Below, piece by piece: positions 1-7,345 of a DNA stretch of 27,170 nucleotides. How positions within the stretch are numbered: the stretch's first letter is position 1; every line of letters starts with the position of its first letter. A model generated the notes under the pieces. The model made no database searches and was not told where the DNA came from. It was given only the letters and a program-made list of their open reading frames with translations. Position numbers and translations under genes: made by a program. This stretch comes from DATECU01 sp035286745 (GTDB lineage: Bacteria > Acidobacteriota > Vicinamibacteria > Fen-336): positions 1-27,170 of the forward strand of contig DATECU010000206.1 of assembly GCA_035286745.1 (NCBI GenBank), written 5' to 3'.

Positions 1-23
1 CCTCTCCCCCCGAGGGGGAGAGG
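1..23. repeat. Perfect hairpin at window edge
   Basis: A perfect 10-bp inverted repeat (CCTCTCCCCC at 1-10, GGGGGAGAGG at 14-23) with a 3-nt loop. It lies about 190 bp beyond the 3' end of purH and could act as a terminator or be a dispersed intergenic repeat. No T-run is visible because the window ends here. The rest of 24-210 holds only a CTGA-rich repeat and no gene that I can support. Confidence 0.5.
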
Positions 24-165
24 GGTCCCCCCAGGTGCGAGCGGAGAGCATGGAAGGACTTTGAGCTGGCCGGAGCGCACCGCCACCCCAACCCCCGGTG
101 CGCAACAGCGCGGTTCGTGCCCTGCCGCGCGACCCCAGCAACTCTGTCGGTTGTGGTGTCCGTCC

Positions 166-200
166 GTAGCTGACCGCCGACTGCCGATCGCTGACTGCTT
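166..200. repeat. CTGA-rich intergenic repeat, copy 1
   Basis: A degenerate run of GCTGA/CTGAC/CTGCC units just downstream of purH. It begins with the same 10 bases (CCGTAGCTGA, 165-174) as another copy at 8423-8432. A copy in the opposite orientation lies at 8258-8294. It looks like a dispersed non-coding repeat. Confidence 0.4.
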
Positions 201-210
201 CTCACAACCC

Positions 211-1782
211 TCAATGCCGGAAGTGCCGCACGTTGCTCACCACCATGGCCAGGTTGTGCTCGTTGGCGGCGCGAATGACCTCCTCGTCGCGGACCGAGCC
301 GCCGGGCTGGATGATGGCGGTGGCCCCGGCCTTGGCGATCTCGTCTACCCCATCGCGAAAGGGAAAGAACGCGTCCGAGGCCGCCACCGTCCCCTTGAGG
401 GGGAGCTGGGCCTTCAGCACCGCGAAGCGCGCCGCGTCGACCCGGCTCATTTGACCGGCCCCCACGCCCACCGTCTGCTGGGCGTTCGCGAAGACGATGG
501 CGTTGGACTTCACGTGCTTCACCACCGTCCAGGCCAGGGTCAGGGCCTTCCATTCCTCCGGCGAGGGGGTGCGTTTGGTGACGAGGTCGCACTTGGCTAC
601 GTCCAGCCGATGCAGATCCCACTCCTGGGCCAGGACACCCCCCATCACTCGCCGCAGGTCGAAGCCGGTGACTCGATGGATGGAGGTGGTGTCCATGTCC
701 ATCAGGCGCAGGTTCTTCTTGGGGGCCAGCACCCGCTTGGCTTCGCCGGTGTAGCCGGGGGCGATCACCGCCTCCACGAACACCTCGGCGATTTTGCTGG
801 CCACCGCCTCGTCCACCCGCCGGTTCAAGGCCAGGATGCCGCCGAAGGCGGAGACCGGATCGCCGGCCCAGGCGCGGTCGAACGCCTCTTCCAGGCTTGC
901 GCCTAACCCAGTGCCGCAGGGGTTGGTGTGCTTGACGATGACGCAGGCCGCCTCTTCCAGCTCGGTGACCAGCCGCCAGGCGGCGTCCAGGTCCAGGATG
1001 TTGTTGAAGGACAGCTCCTTGCCCTGCAGCTTGCGAGCGGCCGCCACCGAGTACAGGGTAGAGCCCAGGTCGCTGTAGAAGGCCGCCCGCTGGTGAGGAT
1101 TCTCGCCGTAGCGCAGATCCCGCACCTTCTCGAAGGACAACGAGAGGTTGTAGGGGAACACCTCCTCCGACTCGGCAACCGCGTAGCCGCCGTCCCTCAC
1201 CTCCACCTGGGCGAAGTAGCCGGCGATGGCCGCCTCGTAGCGGGCGGTGTGGCGGAAGGCCTTCTGCGCGAAGTAGAGCCGGGTGGGCAGGTCGATGCCG
1301 CCATCGAGGTCGAGCTGCTCCAGGAGCAGCGGGTAGTCGGCGGCATCCACCACCGCCGCCACCTCCCGGAAGTTCTTGGCCGCCGCCCGCAGCATGGCCG
1401 GGCCGCCGATATCCACGTTCTCCAGCGCTTCGTCGAAAGCCGCGCCCTTGGCCACCTTGTCCTCGAAGGGATAGAGGTTCACCACCACCACCTCGATCGC
1501 GCGGATACCGTGCGCTTCTAACGCTTCCCGGTGAGCGGCCATGCCGCCCCGAGCCAGGATGCCGCCGTGGATCTTCGGATGCAGCGTCTTCACGCGGCCG
1601 TCCAGGATCTCGGGAAAACCGGTGACCTCGGACACGCTGGTCACCGACAGGCCCGCCTTGGAAAGCTCCGAAGCCGTGCCACCGGTCGACACCAGCTCGA
1701 AGCCGCGCTCGATCAGGCCCCGGGCCAGGTCCACGATGCCGTCCTTGCGATAGACGGAGAGGAGGGCTCTTCGGGTGGTCAT
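211..1782 (-). CDS. purH: Bifunctional AICAR formyltransferase / IMP cyclohydrolase
   Basis: Catalyses the last two steps of de novo purine synthesis: formylation of AICAR with 10-formyl-tetrahydrofolate, then ring closure to IMP, in the cytoplasm. The 523-residue protein has the usual family length. An N-terminal MGS-like cyclohydrolase domain (about residues 1-145) shows STGGTA and VKTLHPKIHGG. The transformylase domain follows with DLRYGENPHQ, the catalytic KHTNPCGTG segment and, near the end, SDAFFPFRDG and IIQPGGSVRD. The ATG at 1780-1782 overlaps the stop codon of the upstream gene as ATGA, so translation is probably coupled. It is the last gene of a four-gene minus-strand run; the three upstream genes have no evident purine role. 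I saw no truncation or missing motif. Confidence 0.98.
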   Translation of the reverse strand: MTTRRALLSVYRKDGIVDLARGLIERGFELVSTGGTASELSKAGLSVTSVSEVTGFPEILDGRVKTLHPKIHGGILARGGMAAHREALEAHGIRAIEVVVVNLYPFEDKVAKGAAFDEALENVDIGGPAMLRAAAKNFREVAAVVDAADYPLLLEQLDLDGGIDLPTRLYFAQKAFRHTARYEAAIAGYFAQVEVRDGGYAVAESEEVFPYNLSLSFEKVRDLRYGENPHQRAAFYSDLGSTLYSVAAARKLQGKELSFNNILDLDAAWRLVTELEEAACVIVKHTNPCGTGLGASLEEAFDRAWAGDPVSAFGGILALNRRVDEAVASKIAEVFVEAVIAPGYTGEAKRVLAPKKNLRLMDMDTTSIHRVTGFDLRRVMGGVLAQEWDLHRLDVAKCDLVTKRTPSPEEWKALTLAWTVVKHVKSNAIVFANAQQTVGVGAGQMSRVDAARFAVLKAQLPLKGTVAASDAFFPFRDGVDEIAKAGATAIIQPGGSVRDEEVIRAANEHNLAMVVSNVRHFRH

Positions 1783-2546
1783 GGTGTCTCCTTGGGTTGG
1801 GCCTCAGCGGGCTCGACTTCCTTGGGAACCGGCATGCGGGTGAGGTCGCCGCGCACCTCGCGCCACACCGCGAGCCAACTGGCGGCGATCACGTTGACCG
1901 CCCGCGAGTAGGACAGCGAGGCCACGCTGAAGACGGGCGAGCGGTAGTCGATGGTCTGGTGGGCGACCGGCCTGCCGCCCCGGAACAACTCGCTGCGGAC
2001 CACCGGGGACTGCTGGCGGCTTCGATCCAGCACCGCCTGCCAGTAGGCGGGCAGGCCCTTGCGGTCCAGGCGCAGGACCTTGGCGTCCTCCAGCACCACC
2101 GGGATCTTGTCCAGGTTCGACTCGACGAACGCGTAGTACTCGCGCGTCACCCCGGAGGGATAGCCGTCCGGTCCCACCGAGAGCACGGGATCGGCGAGGT
2201 CGGCGGGGAGACGGATCAGCGCCCCCAGCTTGATCAGGCCCTGGCTCAGCCTGCGATGGCGGATCAGGCCGACCACCTCGTCGGCACGGGCGTTGAAGAT
2301 GTCGACGCTCTCGGACGCCAGTTGGCCATCCACCAGGTCCAGGGCCCAGGCCTGCGCCTGTTCCGGGGGAAGCCGCTGAGCCTCGGCCAGGATCTCCTTT
2401 TCGCGGTCGATCAGCAGGTCCCGGAGCGACACCGGCAGCAAGCGCCGGGCGTCGCGGTTCAGGCGCTCCACCAGGCTCACCGGCCAGGCGCCGGCCGGAG
2501 CGGCGCTGAGGATGGAAGCCAACAGCAGAGCCAGCCAGCGGCGCAT
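1779..2546 (-). CDS. Secreted helical protein of unknown function
   Basis: A 255-residue protein with a clear Sec signal peptide: MRRW, a Leu/Ala core, and a likely cut after APAGA near residue 20. The mature part is predominantly helical by eye and rich in Arg, Leu and Glu, with a Pro/Glu-rich tail. No metal-binding His cluster or other catalytic motif is visible. The start of the mature chain (WPVSLVERLNRDARRLLP) faintly recalls the S1/P1 nuclease and zinc phospholipase C superfamily, but the ligand residues of those enzymes are missing, so I assign no activity. It starts 3 bp after the preceding gene and ends inside the purH start codon (ATGA), so it is part of the same transcript. Likely location is the periplasm. 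Confidence 0.85.
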   Translation of the reverse strand: MRRWLALLLASILSAAPAGAWPVSLVERLNRDARRLLPVSLRDLLIDREKEILAEAQRLPPEQAQAWALDLVDGQLASESVDIFNARADEVVGLIRHRRLSQGLIKLGALIRLPADLADPVLSVGPDGYPSGVTREYYAFVESNLDKIPVVLEDAKVLRLDRKGLPAYWQAVLDRSRQQSPVVRSELFRGGRPVAHQTIDYRSPVFSVASLSYSRAVNVIAASWLAVWREVRGDLTRMPVPKEVEPAEAQPKETP

Positions 2547-2549
2547 CGG

Positions 2550-3140
2550 CTACTTCACCACCCGAGCCTTGAGGCTGACCTTGCCGTCCTTGGTCTCCAG
2601 CCGGAAGTCGACCGCCTTGGCTCCCTTGTCGGCCAGGATCCGACTGGTTTGCTGGGACACCAGCTTCTGGAAGGCATCGAACTTCACGGCGCCGGTCTCC
2701 CCCGTCTCCTTGCGTTTGGCGAGGAACTGATCGAAGAGGGTGCGCATGGCCTCCTGCTCGCGCTCGGGCTGCGCTATCCTGACCTCACCGCTGGGATTCG
2801 CCGCCCGAGTCGGAGGGGGTGGAGCCGGTTCCGCCGGGGTGGCCGCCGAAGCCAGCGCCCGTGGGACGTGGAGCCCCACCACCCGGCCTTCCTCGCGGGC
2901 ACGAAGCCGCTTGTTCCAGAGCTCGTTAAAGGTGTTGTAGCGCGAGACCAGGGACTGGTAGCGAAAGCGCTCGGCGTTGTTGCGGATCTCCGTGTAGGCG
3001 TAGCGTCGGATCACCGCCTCCAGTCGATCCCTCGCCTCGTTAGGTGGCTTGCGCTCGATGCCGCTGAAGAACTTCTCCCACTCGATCTGGAGCTGGCGGA
3101 TGCCCTGAGCCAGCCACTCCAGGTCCTCGCCCAGGCCCAA
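2550..3140 (-). CDS. MXAN_5187-like C-terminal domain protein
   Basis: A 196-residue cytoplasmic protein with no signal peptide. The N-terminal part (about 1-85) is helical, with IEWEKFFSGIERKPP and a Tyr/Arg-rich segment. A Pro/Ala-rich linker follows (about 98-118), then a second helical and beta segment ending in KVSLKARVVK. The first and last blocks resemble what is annotated as MXAN_5187 C-terminal domain in myxobacteria and acidobacteria; this is recalled, not searched, and gives no function. The start is a TTG at 3138-3140, one base after the upstream stop, supported by a GAGGGAAG ribosome-binding site a few bases upstream; no better ATG exists near the conserved N-terminus. It lies mid-operon between two other uncharacterised genes and purH. 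Confidence 0.75.
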   Translation of the reverse strand: MGLGEDLEWLAQGIRQLQIEWEKFFSGIERKPPNEARDRLEAVIRRYAYTEIRNNAERFRYQSLVSRYNTFNELWNKRLRAREEGRVVGLHVPRALASAATPAEPAPPPPTRAANPSGEVRIAQPEREQEAMRTLFDQFLAKRKETGETGAVKFDAFQKLVSQQTSRILADKGAKAVDFRLETKDGKVSLKARVVK

Positions 3141-3141
3141 G

Positions 3142-3549
3142 CTAGCTTCCCTCGCCCACGAAGAGCCAGAAGAGCGGCAGCCACAGCTCGCGCGCGTAGG
3201 GAACCGGCTTGCCGTCCACCAGGACCTCGGTGCCGGGGCGATCTCCCACCAAACGGAACAGCTCGCGCAGGGTACCCGCCGCCTGGGTGTCGAAGAGAGC
3301 GCGGTGGGTGCACGCGCTGCCGATCGCTTCCTCCCGGTACTCCGGCGAACGGCGGGCCAGGGCCAGCGCCGGCTGGTACTCCGCCGCCTCGAAGGCGTCG
3401 AAGACGACGCCCATCCGGAAGGGGCGGCTGCGGCGGCCCGGGTAGAGGATCTCGGCCATCTCGTCCGAGAGATGGGAGATGTCCGCCTCCTCCTTGGGCA
3501 CCACCGGCGGCAGCCGATCCGCGTAGGACTTGGCGCGCTCCCGGCTCAT
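3142..3549 (-). CDS. Conserved hypothetical protein, first of purH run
   Basis: A 135-residue soluble protein that I do not recognise. The ATG at 3547-3549 (MSRERAK) is preferred over an upstream ATG at 3657, because the upstream extension overlaps a hairpin and has a composition unlike the rest. The protein is charged at the N-terminus and then has a mixed segment (FRMGVVFDAFEAAEYQPALALARRSP is its core, about residues 44-69). It ends with a hydrophobic, Trp-rich tail (LWLPLFWLFVG) that may pack against a partner or membrane. It is followed after one base by the MXAN_5187-like gene, so the two are probably co-translated. There is no visible catalytic motif. Confidence 0.7.
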   Translation of the reverse strand: MSRERAKSYADRLPPVVPKEEADISHLSDEMAEILYPGRRSRPFRMGVVFDAFEAAEYQPALALARRSPEYREEAIGSACTHRALFDTQAAGTLRELFRLVGDRPGTEVLVDGKPVPYARELWLPLFWLFVGEGS

Positions 3550-3600
3550 GGCCGGTGAGGATATCACGCCAGCAACGGAGGGAACCACAAAGCGCGACTC

Positions 3601-3643
3601 CAGAGGCCCGAGCCGTCGACGACTGACAACGGTCGGGCCTCTG
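3601..3643 (-). terminator. Strong hairpin downstream of aldo/keto reductase
   Basis: Perfect 11-bp arms CAGAGGCCCGA (3601-3611) and TCGGGCCTCTG (3633-3643). A further 4-bp pairing (CCGT 3613-3616 with ACGG 3629-3632) follows after a one-base bulge. It sits about 84 bp past the stop of the reductase gene and before the next minus-strand gene, a sensible place for a terminator. No clear U-tract follows, so it could also be an mRNA-stabilising stem. Confidence 0.45.
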
Positions 3644-3726
3644 AGCGCGTGAGCCACCGGTGGCGCCCGAGAGAGCGATCAGGGTCCAGCGAAGCTGGTT
3701 CGCACCACGGCCTCGTTCAGCGCCGG

Positions 3727-4707
3727 TCAGCCGTTGAGCGCGGCCATCGAGGCCTCGGGGTACCGCATGCCGGCCGCGGGCGGCAGGCTCTCGGTCAGCT
3801 CGGCCAGCTGGTCTTGGCGCAATGTGAGGTCCACCGCCCCGGCGTTCTCCTCCAGGCGCTTGCGGTGGCGGGTGCCTGGGATCGGCACCACGTCAGGGCC
3901 CTGTGCCAGCAGCCAGGCAATCGCCAGCTGCGCCGGCGTGCAGCCACTCGCCGCCGCGGCCTCGCGGATTCGCTCCGCCAGTTCCAGGTTGGCGCGGAAG
4001 TTCTCCCCCTGAAAACGGGGGTTGGCACGGCGCCAATCTCCCGCGGAGAGATCGTCGAGGGTCTGGATGCTGCCGGTCAGGAATCCCCGGCCCAGGGGGC
4101 TGTACGCCACCACGGCGACTCCCAGCTCCCGGCACGCCGGCAGGATCTCGGCCTCGATGTCTCGGGTCCAGAGCGAGTACTCGGTTTGCAGCGCGGCGAT
4201 TGGGTGCACGGCGCAGGCGCGCCGCACGGTTTGGGCCGACGCCTCCGAAAGACCAAGCAGGCCGACCTTCCCGGCCTTCACCAGCTCAGCCATGGCACCC
4301 ACCGTATCCTCGATCGGCACCTGGGGGTCGACCCGGTGCTGGTAGTAGACGTCGATCCGATCGGTGCCCAGTCGTTGCAGGCTCGCATCGCAGGCGGCCT
4401 TGACGTACTCCGGGTGCCCATCGATCCCGAGGAAGGAGCCGTCAGGACCTCTCCGCACCCCGAACTTGGTGGCCAGCGTGACCTCGCTGCGACGCTCCTT
4501 CAGGACCTTCGCCAACAGCGTCTCGTTGGCGCCGCTGCCGTAGATGTCCGCCGTGTCCCAGAAGGACACGCCGATCTCGAGGGCGCGATTCAAGGTGTCG
4601 ATCGACTCCCGCTCGTTCGTCTCACCGTAGAACTCCGACATACCCATGCACCCCAGGCCCACCGCGGACACCGGGATGCCGCTCCCGCCCAGCCGTCGCT
4701 GCTGCAT
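3727..4707 (-). CDS. Aldo/keto reductase
   Basis: A 326-residue NADPH-type aldo/keto reductase of the (beta/alpha)8 fold, expected to reduce aldehydes or ketones in the cytoplasm. The catalytic tetrad is intact: Asp51 and Tyr56 (in DTADIYG), Lys81 (ATKFG) and His124 (YYQHRVD). The cofactor-binding C-terminal half carries YSPLGRGFLTG and VPIPGTRHRKRLEEN. The start is fixed by a consensus ribosome-binding site AAGGAGG at 4712-4718, four bases before the ATG; a longer frame upstream lacks such support. It is transcribed away from an AraC/YqhC-type regulator. In E. coli YqhC controls aldehyde reductase genes, so an aldehyde-detoxification role under that regulator is a reasonable inference. The true substrate cannot be read from the sequence. 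Confidence 0.95.
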   Translation of the reverse strand: MQQRRLGGSGIPVSAVGLGCMGMSEFYGETNERESIDTLNRALEIGVSFWDTADIYGSGANETLLAKVLKERRSEVTLATKFGVRRGPDGSFLGIDGHPEYVKAACDASLQRLGTDRIDVYYQHRVDPQVPIEDTVGAMAELVKAGKVGLLGLSEASAQTVRRACAVHPIAALQTEYSLWTRDIEAEILPACRELGVAVVAYSPLGRGFLTGSIQTLDDLSAGDWRRANPRFQGENFRANLELAERIREAAAASGCTPAQLAIAWLLAQGPDVVPIPGTRHRKRLEENAGAVDLTLRQDQLAELTESLPPAAGMRYPEASMAALNG

Positions 4708-4711
4708 CAAG

Positions 4712-4718
4712 CCTCCTT
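4712..4718 (-). promoter_or_regulatory. Consensus Shine-Dalgarno, aldo/keto reductase
   Basis: AAGGAGG on the minus strand, four bases upstream of the ATG at 4705-4707. It decides the start of the reductase in favour of MQQRRLGG over longer alternatives and is one of the clearest ribosome-binding sites in the window. Confidence 0.8.
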
Positions 4719-4788
4719 GTCGACGTCTCTCCATGGCGAATAATCTAGCGATCAAGGACGGCCACGGGTAGCGCGATCCTGCCGGAGT

Positions 4789-4815
4789 CTTGCCTAATCC
4801 TGCAAGGACACTTGC
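4789..4815. promoter_or_regulatory. Alternating CTTGC/GCAAG motifs in divergent region
   Basis: Three related 5-mers alternate in orientation: CTTGC (4789-4793), GCAAG (4802-4806), CTTGC (4811-4815). They lie in the shared upstream region of the reductase and the AraC-type regulator. This would be a natural place for the regulator to bind, but AraC sites are more often direct repeats, so it remains a candidate only. Confidence 0.25.
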
Positions 4816-4886
4816 GGCCGCCGCCAAACCCTGGCAACCTGCTCTTGATGACACGAGCGAGTCTCCTGGCTGGAAGCGACCGTCGA

Positions 4887-5798
4887 ATGGCCAGCGCCGC
4901 AACCGGGCCCAGCGGCCGCGAACGGTTCGTGGCCTTGCTCGGGCAGCTCGCCGCCAGGCCGGGCCGGAACACGACCCCCTGGCCGGGGCTGCGGTGCTTC
5001 CGCTCGCCGAAACCCACGGTCCCCGATCCTGCGGTCTACACGCCGTCGATCTGCATCGTGGCCCAGGGCGCGAAGGAGTTTCGGCTGGGGGAACATCGCT
5101 TCCGGTACGACGCGTTCCAGTACCTGGCGATCGGGGCGGCCATGCCGGTCTCGGCCCGAGTTGTGGAGGCCAGCGCGGAGAGGCCCTTCCTGTCGATGAT
5201 CCTGGACATAGGAACCTCCGAAGTGCGTGACCTGCTGCTCGACATGGAACCTGATCCGCGAAGCGCCCGCTGGGAAGGCGCGCCGCCGCTGCGCGTATCC
5301 CCCCTGGACGCTCGCCTGCTCGATGCGGTCATTCGCTTTCTGGAGGCGGTCCGGGATCCGCTGGACCGGCGCATTCTGGGCCCCGCCGCCTACCGCGAGA
5401 TCGTCTATCTGGCCCTGCGCGGAGACCAGGGGGACCAGCTGCGCCAGGCCCTGCGCCACGACCGTCGCTCTCCGGGTGTGGCCCGGGCCCTGCACCACAT
5501 CCATCGCCATCTCGACCAGCGTCTCGACGTGGCCACCCTGGCCCGGGCCGCGGGGATGAGCGTGTCGTCCCTTCACCATGGCTTCAAGTCGGTCACCGCG
5601 CTGTCCCCGATCCAGTACGTCAAGCGCATCCGGCTGGACCGGGCCCGCCAGATGATGGTGGACGAGGGCTTCCAGGCCGCCGAGGTGGCTCTCCGCGTGG
5701 GCTACGAGAGCCCTTCCCAGTTCAGCCGGGAGTTCAAGCGCCTCTTCGGGATGCCGCCGCGACGCTATCGCGAGAGTCGGCCTTCCGGAGCGGCTTAG
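4887..5798 (+). CDS. AraC-family transcriptional regulator (YqhC-like)
   Basis: A 303-residue DNA-binding regulator. The N-terminal ligand/dimer domain (about 10-160) has the AraC_N-type signature YTPSICIVAQGAKEF followed by a cupin-like stretch. The C-terminal pair of helix-turn-helix motifs (about 205-298) contains LDVATLARAAGMSVSSLHHG and a second recognition unit, VALRVGYESPSQFSREFKRLFG, ending in PPRRYRES. I chose ATG 4887, because family members begin shortly before the RERFVALLGQL segment; ATG 4848 (316 residues) is an alternative and neither has a good ribosome-binding site. It is divergent from the aldo/keto reductase and probably its regulator. The effector is unknown; in the YqhC case it is a reactive aldehyde. 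Confidence 0.93.
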   Translation: MASAATGPSGRERFVALLGQLAARPGRNTTPWPGLRCFRSPKPTVPDPAVYTPSICIVAQGAKEFRLGEHRFRYDAFQYLAIGAAMPVSARVVEASAERPFLSMILDIGTSEVRDLLLDMEPDPRSARWEGAPPLRVSPLDARLLDAVIRFLEAVRDPLDRRILGPAAYREIVYLALRGDQGDQLRQALRHDRRSPGVARALHHIHRHLDQRLDVATLARAAGMSVSSLHHGFKSVTALSPIQYVKRIRLDRARQMMVDEGFQAAEVALRVGYESPSQFSREFKRLFGMPPRRYRESRPSGAA

Positions 5799-5894
5799 TC
5801 GAGGTTGCTGCGCGACCGGCAGCGGCCACCAAGGAACCGGGAACACTGGAGACAGCCCGCGTCGGGGGTCGACGGCCCTCCGACATCGCCAGTG

Positions 5895-5900
5895 TATAGT
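5895..5900 (+). promoter_or_regulatory. Candidate -10 box of selA (leaderless type)
   Basis: TATAGT, one mismatch from TATAAT, lies seven bases before the ATG at 5908. This spacing would put the transcription start at or next to the start codon, giving a leaderless mRNA. No convincing -35 box is visible. The same TATAGT-N7-ATG arrangement occurs before the sigma-54 activator gene. Confidence 0.4.
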
Positions 5901-5907
5901 GAAGGTG

Positions 5908-7317
5908 ATGAGTTCTTCGCCCGCTCGGGACACCGACCTGCGGAGAAGCCTGCCTTCGGTCGACGAGGTCCTGCGCGATCCCGAGGTCCAAGATCTCGAG
6001 CGCCGCTTCGGCCGCGACCAGGTGCTGGAGGCGGTGCGAGAAGCCATCGCCGGGGCCCGGAGCCGGACCGGTCAGGGAGACCCCGCGGCGCTCGGCCGGG
6101 CGCTGGCGGAGCTGCCCAGCGGAATCCGCGTTCGGCTGGAACGGGCGGCCCTTCCTTCACTGGTTCCCGTCATCAACGCCACCGGAGTTGTGGTCCACAC
6201 CAACCTGGGCCGGGCGCCCCTGTCGCCCGGAGCCGCCGAGCGAGTAGCCCGCATTGCCCGGTCCTACTGCAACCTCGAGTTCGACCTCGCGACGGGCCAG
6301 CGCGGCCAGCGCGAGGTCCACGCGGAGGCACGACTGCGGAGCCTGCTGGGGGCGGAGGCCACGGTGGTGGTCAACAACAACGCGGCGGCGGTCCTTCTGG
6401 CCGTCAACTCACTGGCTGAGGGCCGCGAGGTTCTGGTGAGCCGCGGCGAGCTGGTGGAGATCGGCGGTTCCTTCCGCATCCCGGACGTGCTGCGCAAGGG
6501 CGGCGCCCGCCTGGTCGAGGTGGGCACCACCAACCGGACACGGGTCGGCGACTACCGGGCCGCGCTGGGGCCCGACACCGCCATGATCCTCAAGGTCCAC
6601 CCCAGCAACTTCGAGATCGTGGGCTTCACCGAGTCCCCGAGCCTTGCCGATCTGGTGGCGCTGGCGCGTGAGGCGCGGCTTCCCCTGGTCGAGGACCAGG
6701 GCAGCGGCTTTCTGGGCCAGGGTCCCCCGGCGCTGGGCGGCGAGCCCTCGCCGGGCGCCAGCCTGGCGGCCGGCGTCTCACTGGTGACGGTGAGCGGAGA
6801 CAAGCTCCTGGGCGGCCCCCAGGCGGGGCTGGTGGCGGGGCGGAAGGACCTGATCGAGGCTCTCCGCCGCAACCCCCTCTATCGCGCCTTACGCGTCGAC
6901 AAGATGACGCTGGCGGCGCTCGACGCCGTCCTCACCGAGCACCAGGCCGGGCGAGCCGCGCTCGGCGTGCCGGTGATCGAGATGCTGGCGGCCCCTGTCG
7001 AGGTCGTCAGGCGACGGGCCCGGGCCCTGGCGGATGCCCTCTCGGCCGCCTGCCCCCAGGCCCGCATCGCGCTGGCCGACGGCGCCTCGGCGGTGGGCGG
7101 GGGCGCCGCCCCTGGGGTCGAGGTGGCCACGGTCCTGGTCGCCGTCAGCCAGGCGAACCACAGCCCGGACGCCCTGGCCGCCGCCCTGCGCGCCGAACGC
7201 CCGCCGGTGGTGGCCCGGGTGACCGACGACCGGCTGGTTCTGGACCTGCGCACGGTCCCCCCCGACGACGAGCCCTCCCTCCGCGACGCCTTGATCCGCG
7301 TCTTGAACCGCCCCTGA
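5908..7317 (+). CDS. selA: L-seryl-tRNA(Sec) selenium transferase
   Basis: A PLP enzyme that converts Ser-tRNA(Sec) to Sec-tRNA(Sec) with selenophosphate; a 469-residue cytoplasmic protein, normal for bacterial SelA. An N-terminal helical domain contains LPSVDEVLRDP. The fold-type I core follows with INATGVVVHTNLGRAPLS, NNNAAAVLLA and RGELVEIGGSFRIP. The PLP lysine is in SGDKLLGGPQAG, residue 299 from this ATG. A GTG at 5899 would add three residues. No selB, selD or tRNA(Sec) is adjacent, although selA and selB are often together. The next gene is a secreted peptidase 28 bp downstream with no functional link that I can see. Its presence implies that this organism makes selenoproteins. Confidence 0.96.
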   Translation: MSSSPARDTDLRRSLPSVDEVLRDPEVQDLERRFGRDQVLEAVREAIAGARSRTGQGDPAALGRALAELPSGIRVRLERAALPSLVPVINATGVVVHTNLGRAPLSPGAAERVARIARSYCNLEFDLATGQRGQREVHAEARLRSLLGAEATVVVNNNAAAVLLAVNSLAEGREVLVSRGELVEIGGSFRIPDVLRKGGARLVEVGTTNRTRVGDYRAALGPDTAMILKVHPSNFEIVGFTESPSLADLVALAREARLPLVEDQGSGFLGQGPPALGGEPSPGASLAAGVSLVTVSGDKLLGGPQAGLVAGRKDLIEALRRNPLYRALRVDKMTLAALDAVLTEHQAGRAALGVPVIEMLAAPVEVVRRRARALADALSAACPQARIALADGASAVGGGAAPGVEVATVLVAVSQANHSPDALAAALRAERPPVVARVTDDRLVLDLRTVPPDDEPSLRDALIRVLNRP

Positions 7318-7345
7318 TCGCAGGCTCCGATTCCGGAATACCACC

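Noticed and set aside
61..906. A 281-codon frame overlapping the end of purH
   Set aside because: It is antisense to purH over most of its length and has no recognisable motif.
1797..3626. A 609-codon open frame on the plus strand
   Set aside because: It lies antisense to three minus-strand genes, has a low-complexity His/Gln/Arg/Gly composition and no family motif; such long shadow frames are common at this G+C.
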